Assembly: GCF_943914685.1 (NCBI RefSeq)
Contig: NZ_CALUCZ010000001.1
Location: 1 to 64,000, forward strand
Length of the DNA: 64,000 bases
Direction of reading: 5' to 3'
Source of the DNA: an uncultured Mobiluncus sp.
GTDB taxonomy: Bacteria; Actinomycetota; Actinomycetes; Actinomycetales; Actinomycetaceae
Each line of letters begins with the position of its first letter. Position 1 is the stretch's first letter. The notes under the pieces are model-generated. The model did no database searches, was not told where the DNA came from, and worked only from the letters and a program-made list of their open reading frames with translations. Positions 14,666-24,027 of the stretch are shown piece by piece. Both the position numbers and the translations under genes were made by a program.

Positions 14666-16508
14666 AGTATTTATCGCTTTTCTTGGGCTGGCCGCATTCT
14701 GGGCAGCCAACAAGATAGCGTTTCAAGTCCGCACCACTTGGAATAAAGGTCTAACGTTCGTCCAAGATCATGTCCTGGACGACTTTCACTCCCCTCTGCA
14801 CGTGTCAATGGACACGGCCGACCTCGGAGCAGGGCTTGGCGCAATAGTGCTGATGGTTCTGGTCTGGGCGTATCACAATGTTGGGAAAATGAGCCAGCGT
14901 GTCGGTGAGGAACACGGTTCAGCCCAGTGGGCCAAGCCCTCCGAGATGAAACAGTTTGCTGATAAGAATCCCCGCAACCAGCTTCTTTTTACCCGCACGG
15001 AAGGGCTAAGTCTCGATTCAAGCCAAACACAGCGCAATCTTAATGCCCTGGTGATTGGTTCTTCTGGGTCGGGCAAGTCACGCTATTTTGTGATGCCGAA
15101 CCTTGCTCAAGCCAACACGAGCTTTGCTATCACCGACCCGAAGGGTGAACTTTTACGACAGACCGGGCAAACCCTGGCAAAGGCCGGGTATCGTATCAGG
15201 TGTTTCAACCTGGTAGATTTTGCCCAGTCCGACCGGTTCAACCCCCTCGCCTACTTCAACGCCCACCAGGCCGAAGTGGACTGCACGGTCCTGACCGAAA
15301 ACTTTATTACGAACACGAACGGCCAAAAACCCACCAGCGGGGACGGGTTTTGGGAAAAGGCCGAACGCGCCTTACTCAACGCACTGATTTCTTATGTCTA
15401 TTTCACTCAAGGCGGGGAAGGCTCCCTAGTGGACGTGGTGGATCTATTGGCTCGGATGCAAGCCAGCGAGGAAGACGAAAACGCTGAAAGCGATATAGAC
15501 CTCATTTTTGAGGCGGTAAACGAAAAGATTGCGGAATATGATGCTGACCCCGCAGATTGGGGCAGCGAGGCGGTATCCGGAATTGATGGGCTGCGTTTTG
15601 CCGCCGCCCAATACAACACCTACCTGCAAGGCGCGGGAGAAACGAAAAAATCCGTCATTATCTCGTTAGGCGTGCGCATGGCTCCGCTACACATGGCACA
15701 GATGCGCAAACTCTTGGCCGCAGACACGATAGGGCTGGACAAAATCGGAACCGAGAAAACTGCCCTGTTCCTGGTCATTCCCGACACTCACGCCGCCTTC
15801 AACTTCATAGCATCAATTTTTTATGAGCAGCTATTCGAGACGAACCTGTACCTGGCCGACCACAACGAAACCGGGCGGCTCAAATTCCAGGTGCAATGTT
15901 TCATGGACGAGTTCTCTAACATCGGCAAAATGCCCAGCTTTGAACGTAAAATCGCGGTCATGCGCAGTCGCGGTATCTCGACCGCAATCATCATGCAAAA
16001 CTATTCCCAAGGCAAAGCGATGTACAAAGACGACTGGGAAACCATCGTGGGCAACTGCGATAGTCTGCTGTTCCTGGGCGGTAACGAGAAATCCACCACC
16101 GAATACATTTCTAAAGTACTCGGGAAACAAACCATCATGAGCGAGGAAACCAGCCAGTCTAAAGGCCGTACCGGTTCATTCTCTCAATCCCAACGCAAAC
16201 TCGGACGTGAACTACTCACAGCCGACGAGCTAGGCCGACTGCCAGGGGGCGAATGCATCTACATTTTGCGCGGTGTGCGACCCTTCCGCTCCAGAAAACT
16301 ACCAGCCCCTAGCTTCACCGAAAACTACACCTACACGCCCACCATGCCAGCCTCGCTGGCAATGCCCGCAATGCCAGCCTTGCTGGCTGAAGAAGACGGG
16401 GATATTGAGGTTGATTGGGAGCCTGGCGAACCAGAAGAATCTTTACTCACCGACCAGAGCACGAGCGAGCCTGCCCGAAGCGATGATAAGGAACAGGAAC
16501 ACGACTGA
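14649..16508 (+). CDS. virD4: VirD4/TraG-type coupling protein
   Basis: A 619-residue type IV coupling ATPase. Two N-terminal membrane segments (about 7-24 and 60-77) precede the soluble ATPase: Walker A GSSGSGKS at 137-144, and Walker B with FMDEFSNIG near residue 420. It selects the relaxase-DNA complex and other substrates for the secretion channel. The GTG start overlaps the preceding tail-bearing gene. The extreme C-terminus is acidic (EEDGDIEVDWEPGEPEE), complementary in charge to the basic tails. A five-unit 9-bp array lies in the 3' part. The last 66 bp overlap the convergent VirB6-like gene. Confidence 0.95.
   Translation: MNTARRVFIAFLGLAAFWAANKIAFQVRTTWNKGLTFVQDHVLDDFHSPLHVSMDTADLGAGLGAIVLMVLVWAYHNVGKMSQRVGEEHGSAQWAKPSEMKQFADKNPRNQLLFTRTEGLSLDSSQTQRNLNALVIGSSGSGKSRYFVMPNLAQANTSFAITDPKGELLRQTGQTLAKAGYRIRCFNLVDFAQSDRFNPLAYFNAHQAEVDCTVLTENFITNTNGQKPTSGDGFWEKAERALLNALISYVYFTQGGEGSLVDVVDLLARMQASEEDENAESDIDLIFEAVNEKIAEYDADPADWGSEAVSGIDGLRFAAAQYNTYLQGAGETKKSVIISLGVRMAPLHMAQMRKLLAADTIGLDKIGTEKTALFLVIPDTHAAFNFIASIFYEQLFETNLYLADHNETGRLKFQVQCFMDEFSNIGKMPSFERKIAVMRSRGISTAIIMQNYSQGKAMYKDDWETIVGNCDSLLFLGGNEKSTTEYISKVLGKQTIMSEETSQSKGRTGSFSQSQRKLGRELLTADELGRLPGGECIYILRGVRPFRSRKLPAPSFTENYTYTPTMPASLAMPAMPALLAEEDGDIEVDWEPGEPEESLLTDQSTSEPARSDDKEQEHD
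16346..16387. repeat. 9-bp periodic array E (5 units)
   Basis: Hexamers start at 16346, 16355, 16364, 16373 and 16382 (gccagc, gctggc, gcccgc, gccagc, gctggc). Here they start at codon position 3, not 1, so the encoded peptide (Met/Pro/Ala/Leu) differs from the other arrays while the DNA pattern is the same. Confidence 0.85.
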
Positions 16509-17294
16509 ACTCAGAGCCATGCTGGGTACCGCGTTTAGCGTGGTACCAAGTAAGTCACTCCCGGAGATACTTGAGCCTCCCCCACCAAGACCGGCTTTTT
16601 TGAACTCTGCAAACACTTTGACCATGATAATAATCATTAGTCCTTGCAGAACTGCGGCAGCATATTTTTTCAAGTATCCCACCGCGATGCTTTTCGTCTC
16701 TGGGTGAGCCATGAACACTAAAGGCAAGGTAGCAGCAGCGGAGAGCACATAGATTTCCGCGAACCGCACAAACACAATGACCTTAAGGATAATTCCAGCA
16801 ATCAAAGCTAGGAGCCACGGGATTATCAGCAGCCCACCAGTAAACAGCTGAGAGGGCAAATCGGCCTCTTTAAGTTCCTGCACAGAGGGGTAGCTTTGAC
16901 TGCTCGATAATGAGCCAGGCGCGGCAACAGCACTAATGGCATTGTCTCCTACCTGGTTGATTGCCCCCAGAATCAAATCCACATTCTGGATAGCAATAAT
17001 GACCAGAACAGCTTTAATCATGGCCGTGGCCACCTGCTGCACGGCAAGCTTTTGATCCCCGTCAAACCTAGAGGAAATTCTGGCCAGCTCTAAAACTAGG
17101 ATAATGGCTAAAACTACTGCCGCTATCGGTTTGATTATGGTCGAGTTAATATCACCCGCAAGCCCGTAGGCAGCGACGTTAAACGTCGCAATGGTCTTTT
17201 GAAGGTCTGTAATTCCTCCCGCCAGGTCAGGGCTGAAAATGAACTTAAACATGGTGTACAAGCCCTGTGCGAGAGCATCACTGCCTGGAAACAT
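16443..17294 (-). CDS. VirB6/TrbL-like membrane protein
   Basis: A 283-residue polytopic protein with about six hydrophobic segments (for example AAVVLAIILVLEL, LFTGGLLIIPWLLALIAGIIL, VVFLFLIIASGRLAR) and few charged residues. This is the profile of the VirB6/TrbL-like inner channel subunit of Gram-positive T4SS, and it heads a series of T4SS genes on this strand. Its 3' end overlaps virD4 by 66 bp tail to tail. Confidence 0.8.
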   Translation of the reverse strand: MFPGSDALAQGLYTMFKFIFSPDLAGGITDLQKTIATFNVAAYGLAGDINSTIIKPIAAVVLAIILVLELARISSRFDGDQKLAVQQVATAMIKAVLVIIAIQNVDLILGAINQVGDNAISAVAAPGSLSSSQSYPSVQELKEADLPSQLFTGGLLIIPWLLALIAGIILKVIVFVRFAEIYVLSAAATLPLVFMAHPETKSIAVGYLKKYAAAVLQGLMIIIMVKVFAEFKKAGLGGGGSSISGSDLLGTTLNAVPSMALSSVVFLFLIIASGRLARALVGE

Positions 17295-17307
17295 GGTTTA
17301 TCCTCCC

Positions 17308-19020
17308 TCAATAGACGGAAACGTGAACATGGTCACGATGTCCGTCAATAACTGACCCGCTGTTCGAGTATGGTTGCCATTTGCCGGTTGACGAATAGTA
17401 AATCTGGGCTTGCCAAATCACATATTTCACCCCGTATTCCTCTTGGTGGGCAATCAGCCAGCGAGCAATGTTGTTCCCGTCGGCCAGGTCTTTCCCGGTA
17501 GCCTGTTCGTACCACACAAACGGTAGGTCACAGGCCCTACCTCGGCTATGGTCTGACGACGGATTCTGAGGGTGTGCGTCCCAGCATTGGAAGTCGTTTC
17601 TAGCTTTACCGATAAGGTTAGGTTGCGCCATGAGCGCGTCTCGAAGTTTGGCCAAACGCGGGGTAATTTTTGCCCCGGAAATACGCTTGTCCGGCACAGT
17701 CATAGATTCCGGTGGAAACTTTTTACTCATTGCTTTGCCATTCGACGGCGACAAGCCCCCGTAAGCACCGGCACACGCTTCCGAGCCGATAGCTGCCGCG
17801 TAAGTGGTGGGAATAGTCCCGTTGGCTATCACAGGATAGGGATTGACATATTTACCGTTAACTTTTAGCCCGAAATGCAAATGATTACCGGTACTGCGCC
17901 CCGTAGAACCGACTTTACCGATTTCCTGGCCAGCTAAAACCTGCTGACCGACATACGCCTCTACCACAGACATATGACAATACTGGGTCAAATATGATGT
18001 GCCGCCCACGCTCGGATGCTGAATCCTGACCCAATTCCCACAAGTACCACCGTCGCCAGCATTAACGACTTTCCCCGGCCCTGCCGCATAGATAGGCGTT
18101 CCACCCGGCGCAGGAAGGTCGACTCCATCATGAGATCTGACCACCCCATCAACAGGGTTACGCCTGTAGGGATTAAAACCTGAGCTGACTGTTAACGCCC
18201 CTTTTAGAGGGGGCTGAAAATGTCCGTCAAACACGCTACTGCCCCCCGCAGGAACAGAATCGCTAATATTTGCCCCCGTTGTTCCATCCGGAAAGGACGC
18301 AGCCGATATTTGCGTTTCGTCGCCTCCGCACAAGCTCGAAGCCGCCGAAACCGCGCCCGCGCTAGGGAATATGAACGAAATAATCGCCACCACCACAACC
18401 ACAATTGCCAACACGGCTAAAACAATCGGTAAGGAAGAAATAATGCTCACGGTTGCGCTCAATACCGCCGCCACCGCCTGAATCACTCGCGCCGCTGAAC
18501 GTGCCGCCAGAGCAGCTGAACGCATAGCTAGGGACGCTCCCTGTTTACCTGCATGAACAGTGAGTCTCTCGGCTCTGTTCCGAGACTGTTTCACCACATA
18601 GCCAGAAACTTTTCCTACCTTGCTACCTCCGACTTTTCTCACACCGGCGATGCTAGCTCGGCCCGTTTCGGCCTCGATAGTTCGCCCTAGAGCCTCGGTG
18701 GAATCATCTGTAGCATTCTCAGACAGAAATCTGGTGCCAACGCCCATAAGCTTGCCAGGATTATTTGCCTCATTCCAGACCCGCAATCCCCTGCTTCTTA
18801 ATGGTTTAATCCCGAACCTTTTTCCTCTGAACCCTTTATTAAAAACCTGTCGCCCAACAGCTTTACCTTGGGCACGATGCAAGGAAAACCCCGACCCAAA
18901 AGAGAGATGCCCGGACTGGCGAGTATCAACCCTGATACCGTGACGCACATTACTCTCGTTAAAAAACCGTGTATCGGCGGTGGAATGATAAACGCTAGTT
19001 TTGCGTACCTGAGTCGGCAT
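17308..19020 (-). CDS. Two-domain cell-wall hydrolase of the T4SS
   Basis: A 570-residue bitopic protein. A basic cytoplasmic part (1-190) is followed by one membrane helix (about 193-218), then an M23/lysostaphin-type peptidase domain with HDGVDLPA near 300 and HLHFGL near 378, and a C-terminal domain with a CWDAHPQNPSSDHSRGRACDL segment near 480-500 and DGHRDHVHVSVY at the end. The last looks like the metal-binding fold of VldE/D-Ala-D-Ala peptidase-like wall hydrolases. VirB1-type hydrolases open peptidoglycan for the conjugation channel. Confidence 0.85.
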   Translation of the reverse strand: MPTQVRKTSVYHSTADTRFFNESNVRHGIRVDTRQSGHLSFGSGFSLHRAQGKAVGRQVFNKGFRGKRFGIKPLRSRGLRVWNEANNPGKLMGVGTRFLSENATDDSTEALGRTIEAETGRASIAGVRKVGGSKVGKVSGYVVKQSRNRAERLTVHAGKQGASLAMRSAALAARSAARVIQAVAAVLSATVSIISSLPIVLAVLAIVVVVVAIISFIFPSAGAVSAASSLCGGDETQISAASFPDGTTGANISDSVPAGGSSVFDGHFQPPLKGALTVSSGFNPYRRNPVDGVVRSHDGVDLPAPGGTPIYAAGPGKVVNAGDGGTCGNWVRIQHPSVGGTSYLTQYCHMSVVEAYVGQQVLAGQEIGKVGSTGRSTGNHLHFGLKVNGKYVNPYPVIANGTIPTTYAAAIGSEACAGAYGGLSPSNGKAMSKKFPPESMTVPDKRISGAKITPRLAKLRDALMAQPNLIGKARNDFQCWDAHPQNPSSDHSRGRACDLPFVWYEQATGKDLADGNNIARWLIAHQEEYGVKYVIWQAQIYYSSTGKWQPYSNSGSVIDGHRDHVHVSVY

Positions 19021-20077
19021 CGTTCTCGACCCCCATCTCGGTCATGCCAAGGTACTGCGCCTCACCTTCCGCTATACGATTCCCTTCATTCGAACCCCAA
19101 CAAAACGTCTTGCCAGATTTCATGGTCACGCATGACCCGAACCGCGAAGACGTAACACTGAGAGGTATTTGGCCCTCCGGCAAGGGCATCTCTTTAACGC
19201 CTGATGCCTTTTCGCCTTCCTTGCCGTCCCCCAGCTGGCCGGAGAAACCACTACCCCAACAGTAAAGCTTCTTTTCTGAGGTGATTGCGCACGTATGCAG
19301 TTCCCCAGAAGCCAGGGACACAACCGTTTTACCGTGCAAAGCTGAAACCTCTGTCGGTGCGATTGTGGGATTCACGTTATCCCCTGACTGTTTCCAACGG
19401 TTGTCGCCCCAACAGGTCACGCCCTTGCCTGAGGACGCGCACACGAAATCTGCGCCACTGCTCAGCAGTTTTACCGGCTTCACGAGACTAATTTTGCCCG
19501 TGTGGTTCGTTGAAGGGCCTCCGTCCCCCAGCTGGCCAAGATTATTTTGGCCTAAGCAAGTTACCGTTTTCCCCTTAGCGCTGCACACAAACCCGTCCCC
19601 GCTAACGGTCAGTGCCTTCTCAATGACCGGCTGAGCCGTGACCGTCTTAGCCGGTGTGGGAGCAGCCTTAGCATTACCGGAACCTGCTTGCAGAACAACC
19701 ACGCTGATAACAGCCCCAACGAGAAGAACTCCTGCAATACCAGCAACCGCGAATATCATCCGTTGGTTCTTTACCGGCAGAGGCGCCCCACTCTCGACAT
19801 TCTTACTACGCAACAATCCCCTCTTGTGTCCCCTCGGCTCCGGTGGTGGGGCAGTCACGTCATCTACACTCGGATCCTCAACTTCAACAGGTGCTTCCAT
19901 AGCTGGCGGTGGTGGCGGCTCGATTTTCGTGCCGGTTTTTTCCACGTACTCCGCCCAAGCATCCAGCTTGGGATAGCAAGCCGGATGGTTCCGGATTTCT
20001 TCCAGCAGCTCTTCCGAGGGGTCTTGACCCGAAGCAATCAGGTATAGATTTTCTTCACGCAAATCACTATCCAACAT
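18995..20077 (-). CDS. LRV-RCC1 repeat membrane protein
   Basis: A 360-residue protein starting at ATG 20077 and overlapping the VirB4 gene by 11 bp. Residues 1-50 resemble the actinobacterial leucine-rich-repeat-variant motif (IASGQDPSEELLEEIRNHPACYPKLDAWAEYV). A proline-rich linker leads to one membrane helix (about 108-131); the outer part has four RCC1-like repeats, each with CxG...QLGDG or CWG signatures and several cysteines. RCC1 repeats form beta-propellers. The topology puts the propeller outside the cell. It is embedded in the T4SS operon, so it is probably a transfer-apparatus or surface-contact subunit; precise role unknown. Confidence 0.8.
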   Translation of the reverse strand: MLDSDLREENLYLIASGQDPSEELLEEIRNHPACYPKLDAWAEYVEKTGTKIEPPPPPAMEAPVEVEDPSVDDVTAPPPEPRGHKRGLLRSKNVESGAPLPVKNQRMIFAVAGIAGVLLVGAVISVVVLQAGSGNAKAAPTPAKTVTAQPVIEKALTVSGDGFVCSAKGKTVTCLGQNNLGQLGDGGPSTNHTGKISLVKPVKLLSSGADFVCASSGKGVTCWGDNRWKQSGDNVNPTIAPTEVSALHGKTVVSLASGELHTCAITSEKKLYCWGSGFSGQLGDGKEGEKASGVKEMPLPEGQIPLSVTSSRFGSCVTMKSGKTFCWGSNEGNRIAEGEAQYLGMTEMGVENDADSGTQN

Positions 20078-22505
20078 AAGTTTCCTCGAATTTCGTTGAG
20101 AACACCTTGTACAGGTGCGAATTGGTATCCATCGTGTTATCGAACGGCACGACCGCTTCGCCCGTCTTGAAAAGCCCACAGCCAGGCTGAACGTTAGTGA
20201 AGTATCCCCGCTGCTGTACTGACAGCTTCAACAAGTCGGTCAAAGCATCAGCATCCGTAGACTGCTGGTTCAACAGAAACAGACCGTCAGAGTTGGAAAG
20301 CATCAGCCTTGCACGTTCGTTAGCCAGTAGCTCCTCAATGTTCTGGGTGATACCCGTCGCAGCAGCACCATATTTACGCACCCGCTTATAAATCCCTTGC
20401 GTATAAGAAGCCGCATACTCGTTAGCGAAAAGCAGGTGGAACTCGTCAATATACAGCCAGGTGCGTCGGCCTTCGGCCTTGTTTTTCACAATCCGCGCCC
20501 AGATTTCCTCCAACACCACCATCATCCCGAATGTTTGCAAATCCTTAGAAAGATCAGCAATGTCATAAACAGTGACCCGGTTAGCCCGGTCTACATTTGT
20601 TTGCTGAGCGAACCCAGCAGCGGAACCAGACGCATACAGCTCTAGACCAGTGGCGATTTCTGCCGCGTCAGCTTCAGGCTCCTGACGCAGCTGCTCGTAA
20701 AGCGTACCCAGGGTCGGGGGCATCGCGGTAGGGTCTGCCCAATAGGCGCGGTAAATCTTTTGCGCCGCACGGTCAATAATGGAACGTTTCGCGGCACTCA
20801 GCCCATCATTACCACCCAGCAGCACTTCGCAGATAGACGTGACAAAAGTGCATTTTTCATTGACAGGATTGCCCTCCTCACGTTTCGTGGTTTTATCCAA
20901 ATCCAGCGGGTTTAGACAGTCCTGGCTTCCAGCCGAGATAACCACCCTGGTCGCGCCCAACTCAGCAGCAAGAGGCGGATACTCCCGCTCCGGGTCGATA
21001 ATCAGGATCTCGTCGTTAGGACGACGCAGGAACAGCTGCTCCATTTCAAACTTCGCGAACTGGGACTTACCCGAGCCGGTCGTACCCAAAATGAATCCAT
21101 TAGAGTTCATTCCCTCCCGACGGTCAGCCACAATCAGATTCTTAGAAAGCGCGTTAATTCCGTAAAACAGCCCGCCCGGTTGCATGATTTCCTGGGTCGT
21201 AAACGGCACCATGACCGCCGCTACCGCAGTAGTCAGCATCCTAGAAATCGGTAACTTGCACACACCCAACGGCAACAGCGCGTTAAGCGCGTCAAGCTGC
21301 ATATAACGCAACACTTCCAGCTGGCAGGAATGCTTACCGGCCACACGCATGACCCGTTTCACGTTCTCATGCATTGCCTCAACCGTTTCCCCGGCCACAC
21401 CCACCACAATCGTGGTTTCGAACAGCTTTTCGTTCGATTGTTCGAGCTGGGTACGCAAATCTACCGCCTCGTCATACGAGGCTTGCAGCTCATGAGGTAG
21501 CAGGTCATAGGTCAATCCCTGCTTGATAAGTTTTCGCTGCTCAGTGCCACGCTGCATATCCATAGACGCAATCTGACGTTTCACAAGCTTCAACCCCTCG
21601 GACTGATCCAGCGGGTCAATATGCAGGCTCACCGTCAAATCTACCGGGATTTCAGACAGCTCTTTCAATACTCGGTCGCTCATCCACGGAGGCAACTTCC
21701 GCAATACCAAAACCTGCCAATAGCTGGTCCGCACAGAGCCTACCTCGATATATTCCCGGCTAGACGTGTCAATCGACCAGGGCGAAACAAAATCCTTGGT
21801 GGTGGCTGCTTGAGCTAGCAACTCCTCATACTTGAAATCAGTCTCCGCACCCGGACGAAGGAAATGCTGCAAGAGCCGCGCCCGGTCCTCACCATTCAAC
21901 TGGACGGCCCGGCACCCACCAACCTCATGCAAAGCAGCCGCGTCCTCCGCCGCGATACGAGAAAGCACCGTCTTCGCCTCCTCCAAAGTCGGAGCTTCCA
22001 CCGTTAATGTCACATACTTCTCGGTAATCACGTTGTTGCGCCCATTCTGTAGACGCTGCACAATCAAATCGTTATACTCGCCTCGCTGCGCATCATACCC
22101 ATCCCCACGCGGGGACAACTGCACGTCACGAGCCAGCCTTTCCTTATTCAACACCCGGTTAAGCACCGTAACCTGGACATGCTGACCAGACAGATGAGAG
22201 TTTAAGAAGTGGGCATACTTCTCAATAATGCCTTCCTGTACGTCTTGCGTGGCCAACTGGTAATCAATATCGGACAGTCTCAACGTCACCGAGTACCTAT
22301 TACCACCCAGCCAACACAGCCCAGACTCGGCCAACGCCTCGTACTGAATCTTTGACTGTACAGATACTTTAGGGCGATGTAGCTTCCCGCTACGCCCCCT
22401 CTCAGTTCGTTGACTCGAACGCCGCGAACTTCTTGCGTGCCCTGCGTCCCCGCCTGGGGAGCGCTTTGGCCTCTTTGATTTCGTCTTCATTTCGCTTTTC
22501 ACCAT
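20067..22505 (-). CDS. virB4: VirB4-like T4SS ATPase
   Basis: An 812-residue VirB4/TraE-type ATPase that energises the secretion channel. Walker A GTTGSGKS is near residue 470 and Walker B (WLYIDEFHLLF) near 685; the N-terminal domain is of the usual VirB4 length. The first 45 residues are a Lys/Arg/Ser-rich segment encoded in the region that overlaps the upstream PrgI gene by about 100 bp. ATG 22505 and ATG 22490 are both possible starts. Confidence 0.95.
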   Translation of the reverse strand: MVKSEMKTKSKRPKRSPGGDAGHARSSRRSSQRTERGRSGKLHRPKVSVQSKIQYEALAESGLCWLGGNRYSVTLRLSDIDYQLATQDVQEGIIEKYAHFLNSHLSGQHVQVTVLNRVLNKERLARDVQLSPRGDGYDAQRGEYNDLIVQRLQNGRNNVITEKYVTLTVEAPTLEEAKTVLSRIAAEDAAALHEVGGCRAVQLNGEDRARLLQHFLRPGAETDFKYEELLAQAATTKDFVSPWSIDTSSREYIEVGSVRTSYWQVLVLRKLPPWMSDRVLKELSEIPVDLTVSLHIDPLDQSEGLKLVKRQIASMDMQRGTEQRKLIKQGLTYDLLPHELQASYDEAVDLRTQLEQSNEKLFETTIVVGVAGETVEAMHENVKRVMRVAGKHSCQLEVLRYMQLDALNALLPLGVCKLPISRMLTTAVAAVMVPFTTQEIMQPGGLFYGINALSKNLIVADRREGMNSNGFILGTTGSGKSQFAKFEMEQLFLRRPNDEILIIDPEREYPPLAAELGATRVVISAGSQDCLNPLDLDKTTKREEGNPVNEKCTFVTSICEVLLGGNDGLSAAKRSIIDRAAQKIYRAYWADPTAMPPTLGTLYEQLRQEPEADAAEIATGLELYASGSAAGFAQQTNVDRANRVTVYDIADLSKDLQTFGMMVVLEEIWARIVKNKAEGRRTWLYIDEFHLLFANEYAASYTQGIYKRVRKYGAAATGITQNIEELLANERARLMLSNSDGLFLLNQQSTDADALTDLLKLSVQQRGYFTNVQPGCGLFKTGEAVVPFDNTMDTNSHLYKVFSTKFEETYVG

Positions 22506-22818
22506 CCAAATCTTTCAAGTCAACCTTTGAGAAAGTAAAGAACTTCCGACCTTGGCGAAACGCCCAAAAATAGCCCACATATTTCTCGAAAGGAATACCC
22601 ATCGGACGCACCCAGCCAAACGCGGCGGCAGGCACCATCAACACCGACACAACGACAACCCCCAGGTCTTGGAGGCCCGCAAGGAAAAACCCCGCATACA
22701 CTCCACCCAGTACAGGAATCGCCACTAGCAGTGTGCCGGCCTGCCGCCACGACAGCCCGAAAATCACTTTGGCCTGATAATCAGTGATTTCCCGGAATAC
22801 CTTGACTTCCAAAGCCAT
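22402..22818 (-). CDS. PrgI family (VirB3-like) protein
   Basis: A 138-residue protein with VKVFREITDYQAKVIFGLSWRQ followed by two membrane segments (about 28-45 and 50-70) and a basic C-terminus. This is the PrgI/VirB3 pattern always found just upstream of virB4 in Gram-positive conjugation systems. The 3' part overlaps virB4 by about 100 bp. Confidence 0.88.
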   Translation of the reverse strand: MALEVKVFREITDYQAKVIFGLSWRQAGTLLVAIPVLGGVYAGFFLAGLQDLGVVVVSVLMVPAAAFGWVRPMGIPFEKYVGYFWAFRQGRKFFTFSKVDLKDLDGEKRNEDEIKEAKALPRRGRRARKKFAAFESTN

Positions 22819-22830
22819 ATCAAGGAACCT

Positions 22831-23043
22831 CTAAATCGCCACGGCGGAAAACAGGGCAGCAGCGGCCACAATCATGCCGCCACCAATCGCCTGCCACATC
22901 CCTGACTGAGTTTGCGGTCCATTCTGGTCTTTCAGGCCACCCGCAAGATTGATAACGCCCCACACTGTCCACAAACCTCCACCGATGATAGCGAATTTAG
23001 TAAACAGCTGAAGCGCCTGGCCAAGCATGTCACCGCCACCCAT
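22831..23043 (-). CDS. Maff2-like small membrane protein (VirB2-like)
   Basis: A 70-residue protein with two hydrophobic helices split by a polar loop (NLAGGLKDQNGPQTQSGMWQ). It matches the Maff2 family, small VirB2/pilin-like subunits of Gram-positive T4SS. Start at ATG 23043; the longer frame upstream lies in the neighbouring gene. It lies 12 bp ahead of PrgI. Confidence 0.78.
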   Translation of the reverse strand: MGGGDMLGQALQLFTKFAIIGGGLWTVWGVINLAGGLKDQNGPQTQSGMWQAIGGGMIVAAAALFSAVAI

Positions 23044-23045
23044 GC

Positions 23046-23930
23046 TCACTCTCCTTTCGTCAACCGACGAGCACGCAACATCAGCACGACACCCACAGCC
23101 ATGAATCCAGCAGCCCATACAGCAGCAGTCTCAGCAACCGACCCAGTCTGAGCCAACTCAGGAGCAACATCCTGCTTACCAGCCGTGCTGGCAATGCCAG
23201 CCTTGCCGGACTTGCTGGCCACGCCAGCCTTGCCAGCACGCCCGTAGACAGCCTTACCCGGGGTCTTCGGTGCAGCCTCACTAACCCCAGCCACCAACGG
23301 CGCAGGAGCAGTAACACTCGGACGCAACACAACATCCTCAGGCAGCGATGCTTTCGACTTGGGACCCACCGGCGTTAGAGGAACCACACGGAAAGACGGC
23401 AACCCCAACCCAGACGAACTCGGCGTAACCGGAATCTGAGGAACCACCACCGGAACAGAAGGATGCGCCGGAACCACCGGCTCAGCAGGCTTAACAGGTT
23501 CCGCAGGCTTAACCGGCTCGGCAGGCTGCACAGGTTCCGCAGGCTTAACCGGCTCGGCAGGCTGCACAGGTTCCGCAGGTTGCACAGGCTCGGCAGGCTT
23601 AACCGGCTCCGCAGGCTGCACAGGCTCGGCAGGCTTAACCGGTTCCGCAGGTTGCACAGGTTCCGCAGGTTGCACAGGCTCAGCAGGAGTGACTTCGCCC
23701 GGTGTTACCGGGTCAGGTGTCACCGGGGTCGTACCCGGATCCTCAGGAGCCGGTGTAACCGGCTGGGTCGAAGAAGAATCCGACTTAGGCGTAACCGGGT
23801 CACCCGGTGCAGCCATTGCCGCCATAGGCATCCCCATCGCCAAGACAGACGCGCACCCAGCCGCAGCCGCACCCGCACCAATCTTTGCCAGATAATGTGT
23901 TTCAACACGATGTTTAGCATTCTTACTCAT
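23046..23930 (-). CDS. LAQTG-anchored surface protein with PAEPV repeats
   Basis: A 294-residue secreted protein: signal peptide to about AMAAPG (residue 42), Pro/Thr-rich stalk, twelve PAEPV(Q/K) repeats, a spacer holding the residues encoded by array F, then ELAQTG, a hydrophobic helix and RRLTKGE. LAxTG motifs are associated with class E sortases in actinobacteria; no such sortase is in the window. The stalk could hold the conjugation apparatus or promote mating contact. Its stop is 3 bp from the Maff2 ATG, which places it in the transfer operon. Confidence 0.88.
   Translation of the reverse strand: MSKNAKHRVETHYLAKIGAGAAAAGCASVLAMGMPMAAMAAPGDPVTPKSDSSSTQPVTPAPEDPGTTPVTPDPVTPGEVTPAEPVQPAEPVQPAEPVKPAEPVQPAEPVKPAEPVQPAEPVQPAEPVKPAEPVQPAEPVKPAEPVKPAEPVVPAHPSVPVVVPQIPVTPSSSGLGLPSFRVVPLTPVGPKSKASLPEDVVLRPSVTAPAPLVAGVSEAAPKTPGKAVYGRAGKAGVASKSGKAGIASTAGKQDVAPELAQTGSVAETAAVWAAGFMAVGVVLMLRARRLTKGE
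23178..23237. repeat. 9-bp periodic array F (7 units)
   Basis: Hexamers start at 23178, 23187, 23196, 23205, 23214, 23223 and 23232 (accagc, gctggc, gccagc, gccgga, gctggc, gccagc, gccagc), exactly 9 bp apart, inside the surface-protein gene on the opposite strand to arrays A, B and D. Confidence 0.88.
23474..23690 (-). repeat. 18-bp coding repeats (PAEPV units)
   Basis: About twelve tandem 18-bp units encode PAEPVQ or PAEPVK in the surface protein. The nucleotide variants alternate, which suggests expansion by slippage or recombination. Copy number may differ between strains. Confidence 0.85.
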
Positions 23931-24027
23931 CGTTCAAAACCTTTCATTCATTCCCGACCGAACACACCATCCTGGAATCCGGTCGGAACCAACAAACCCC
24001 GCCCCCTCCCTGGGACGGGGAAAACCA

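Noticed and set aside
1222..23237. 9-bp arrays as CRISPR or ordinary microsatellites
   Set aside because: Units are only 9 bp, mixed in orientation and without unique spacers of CRISPR length.
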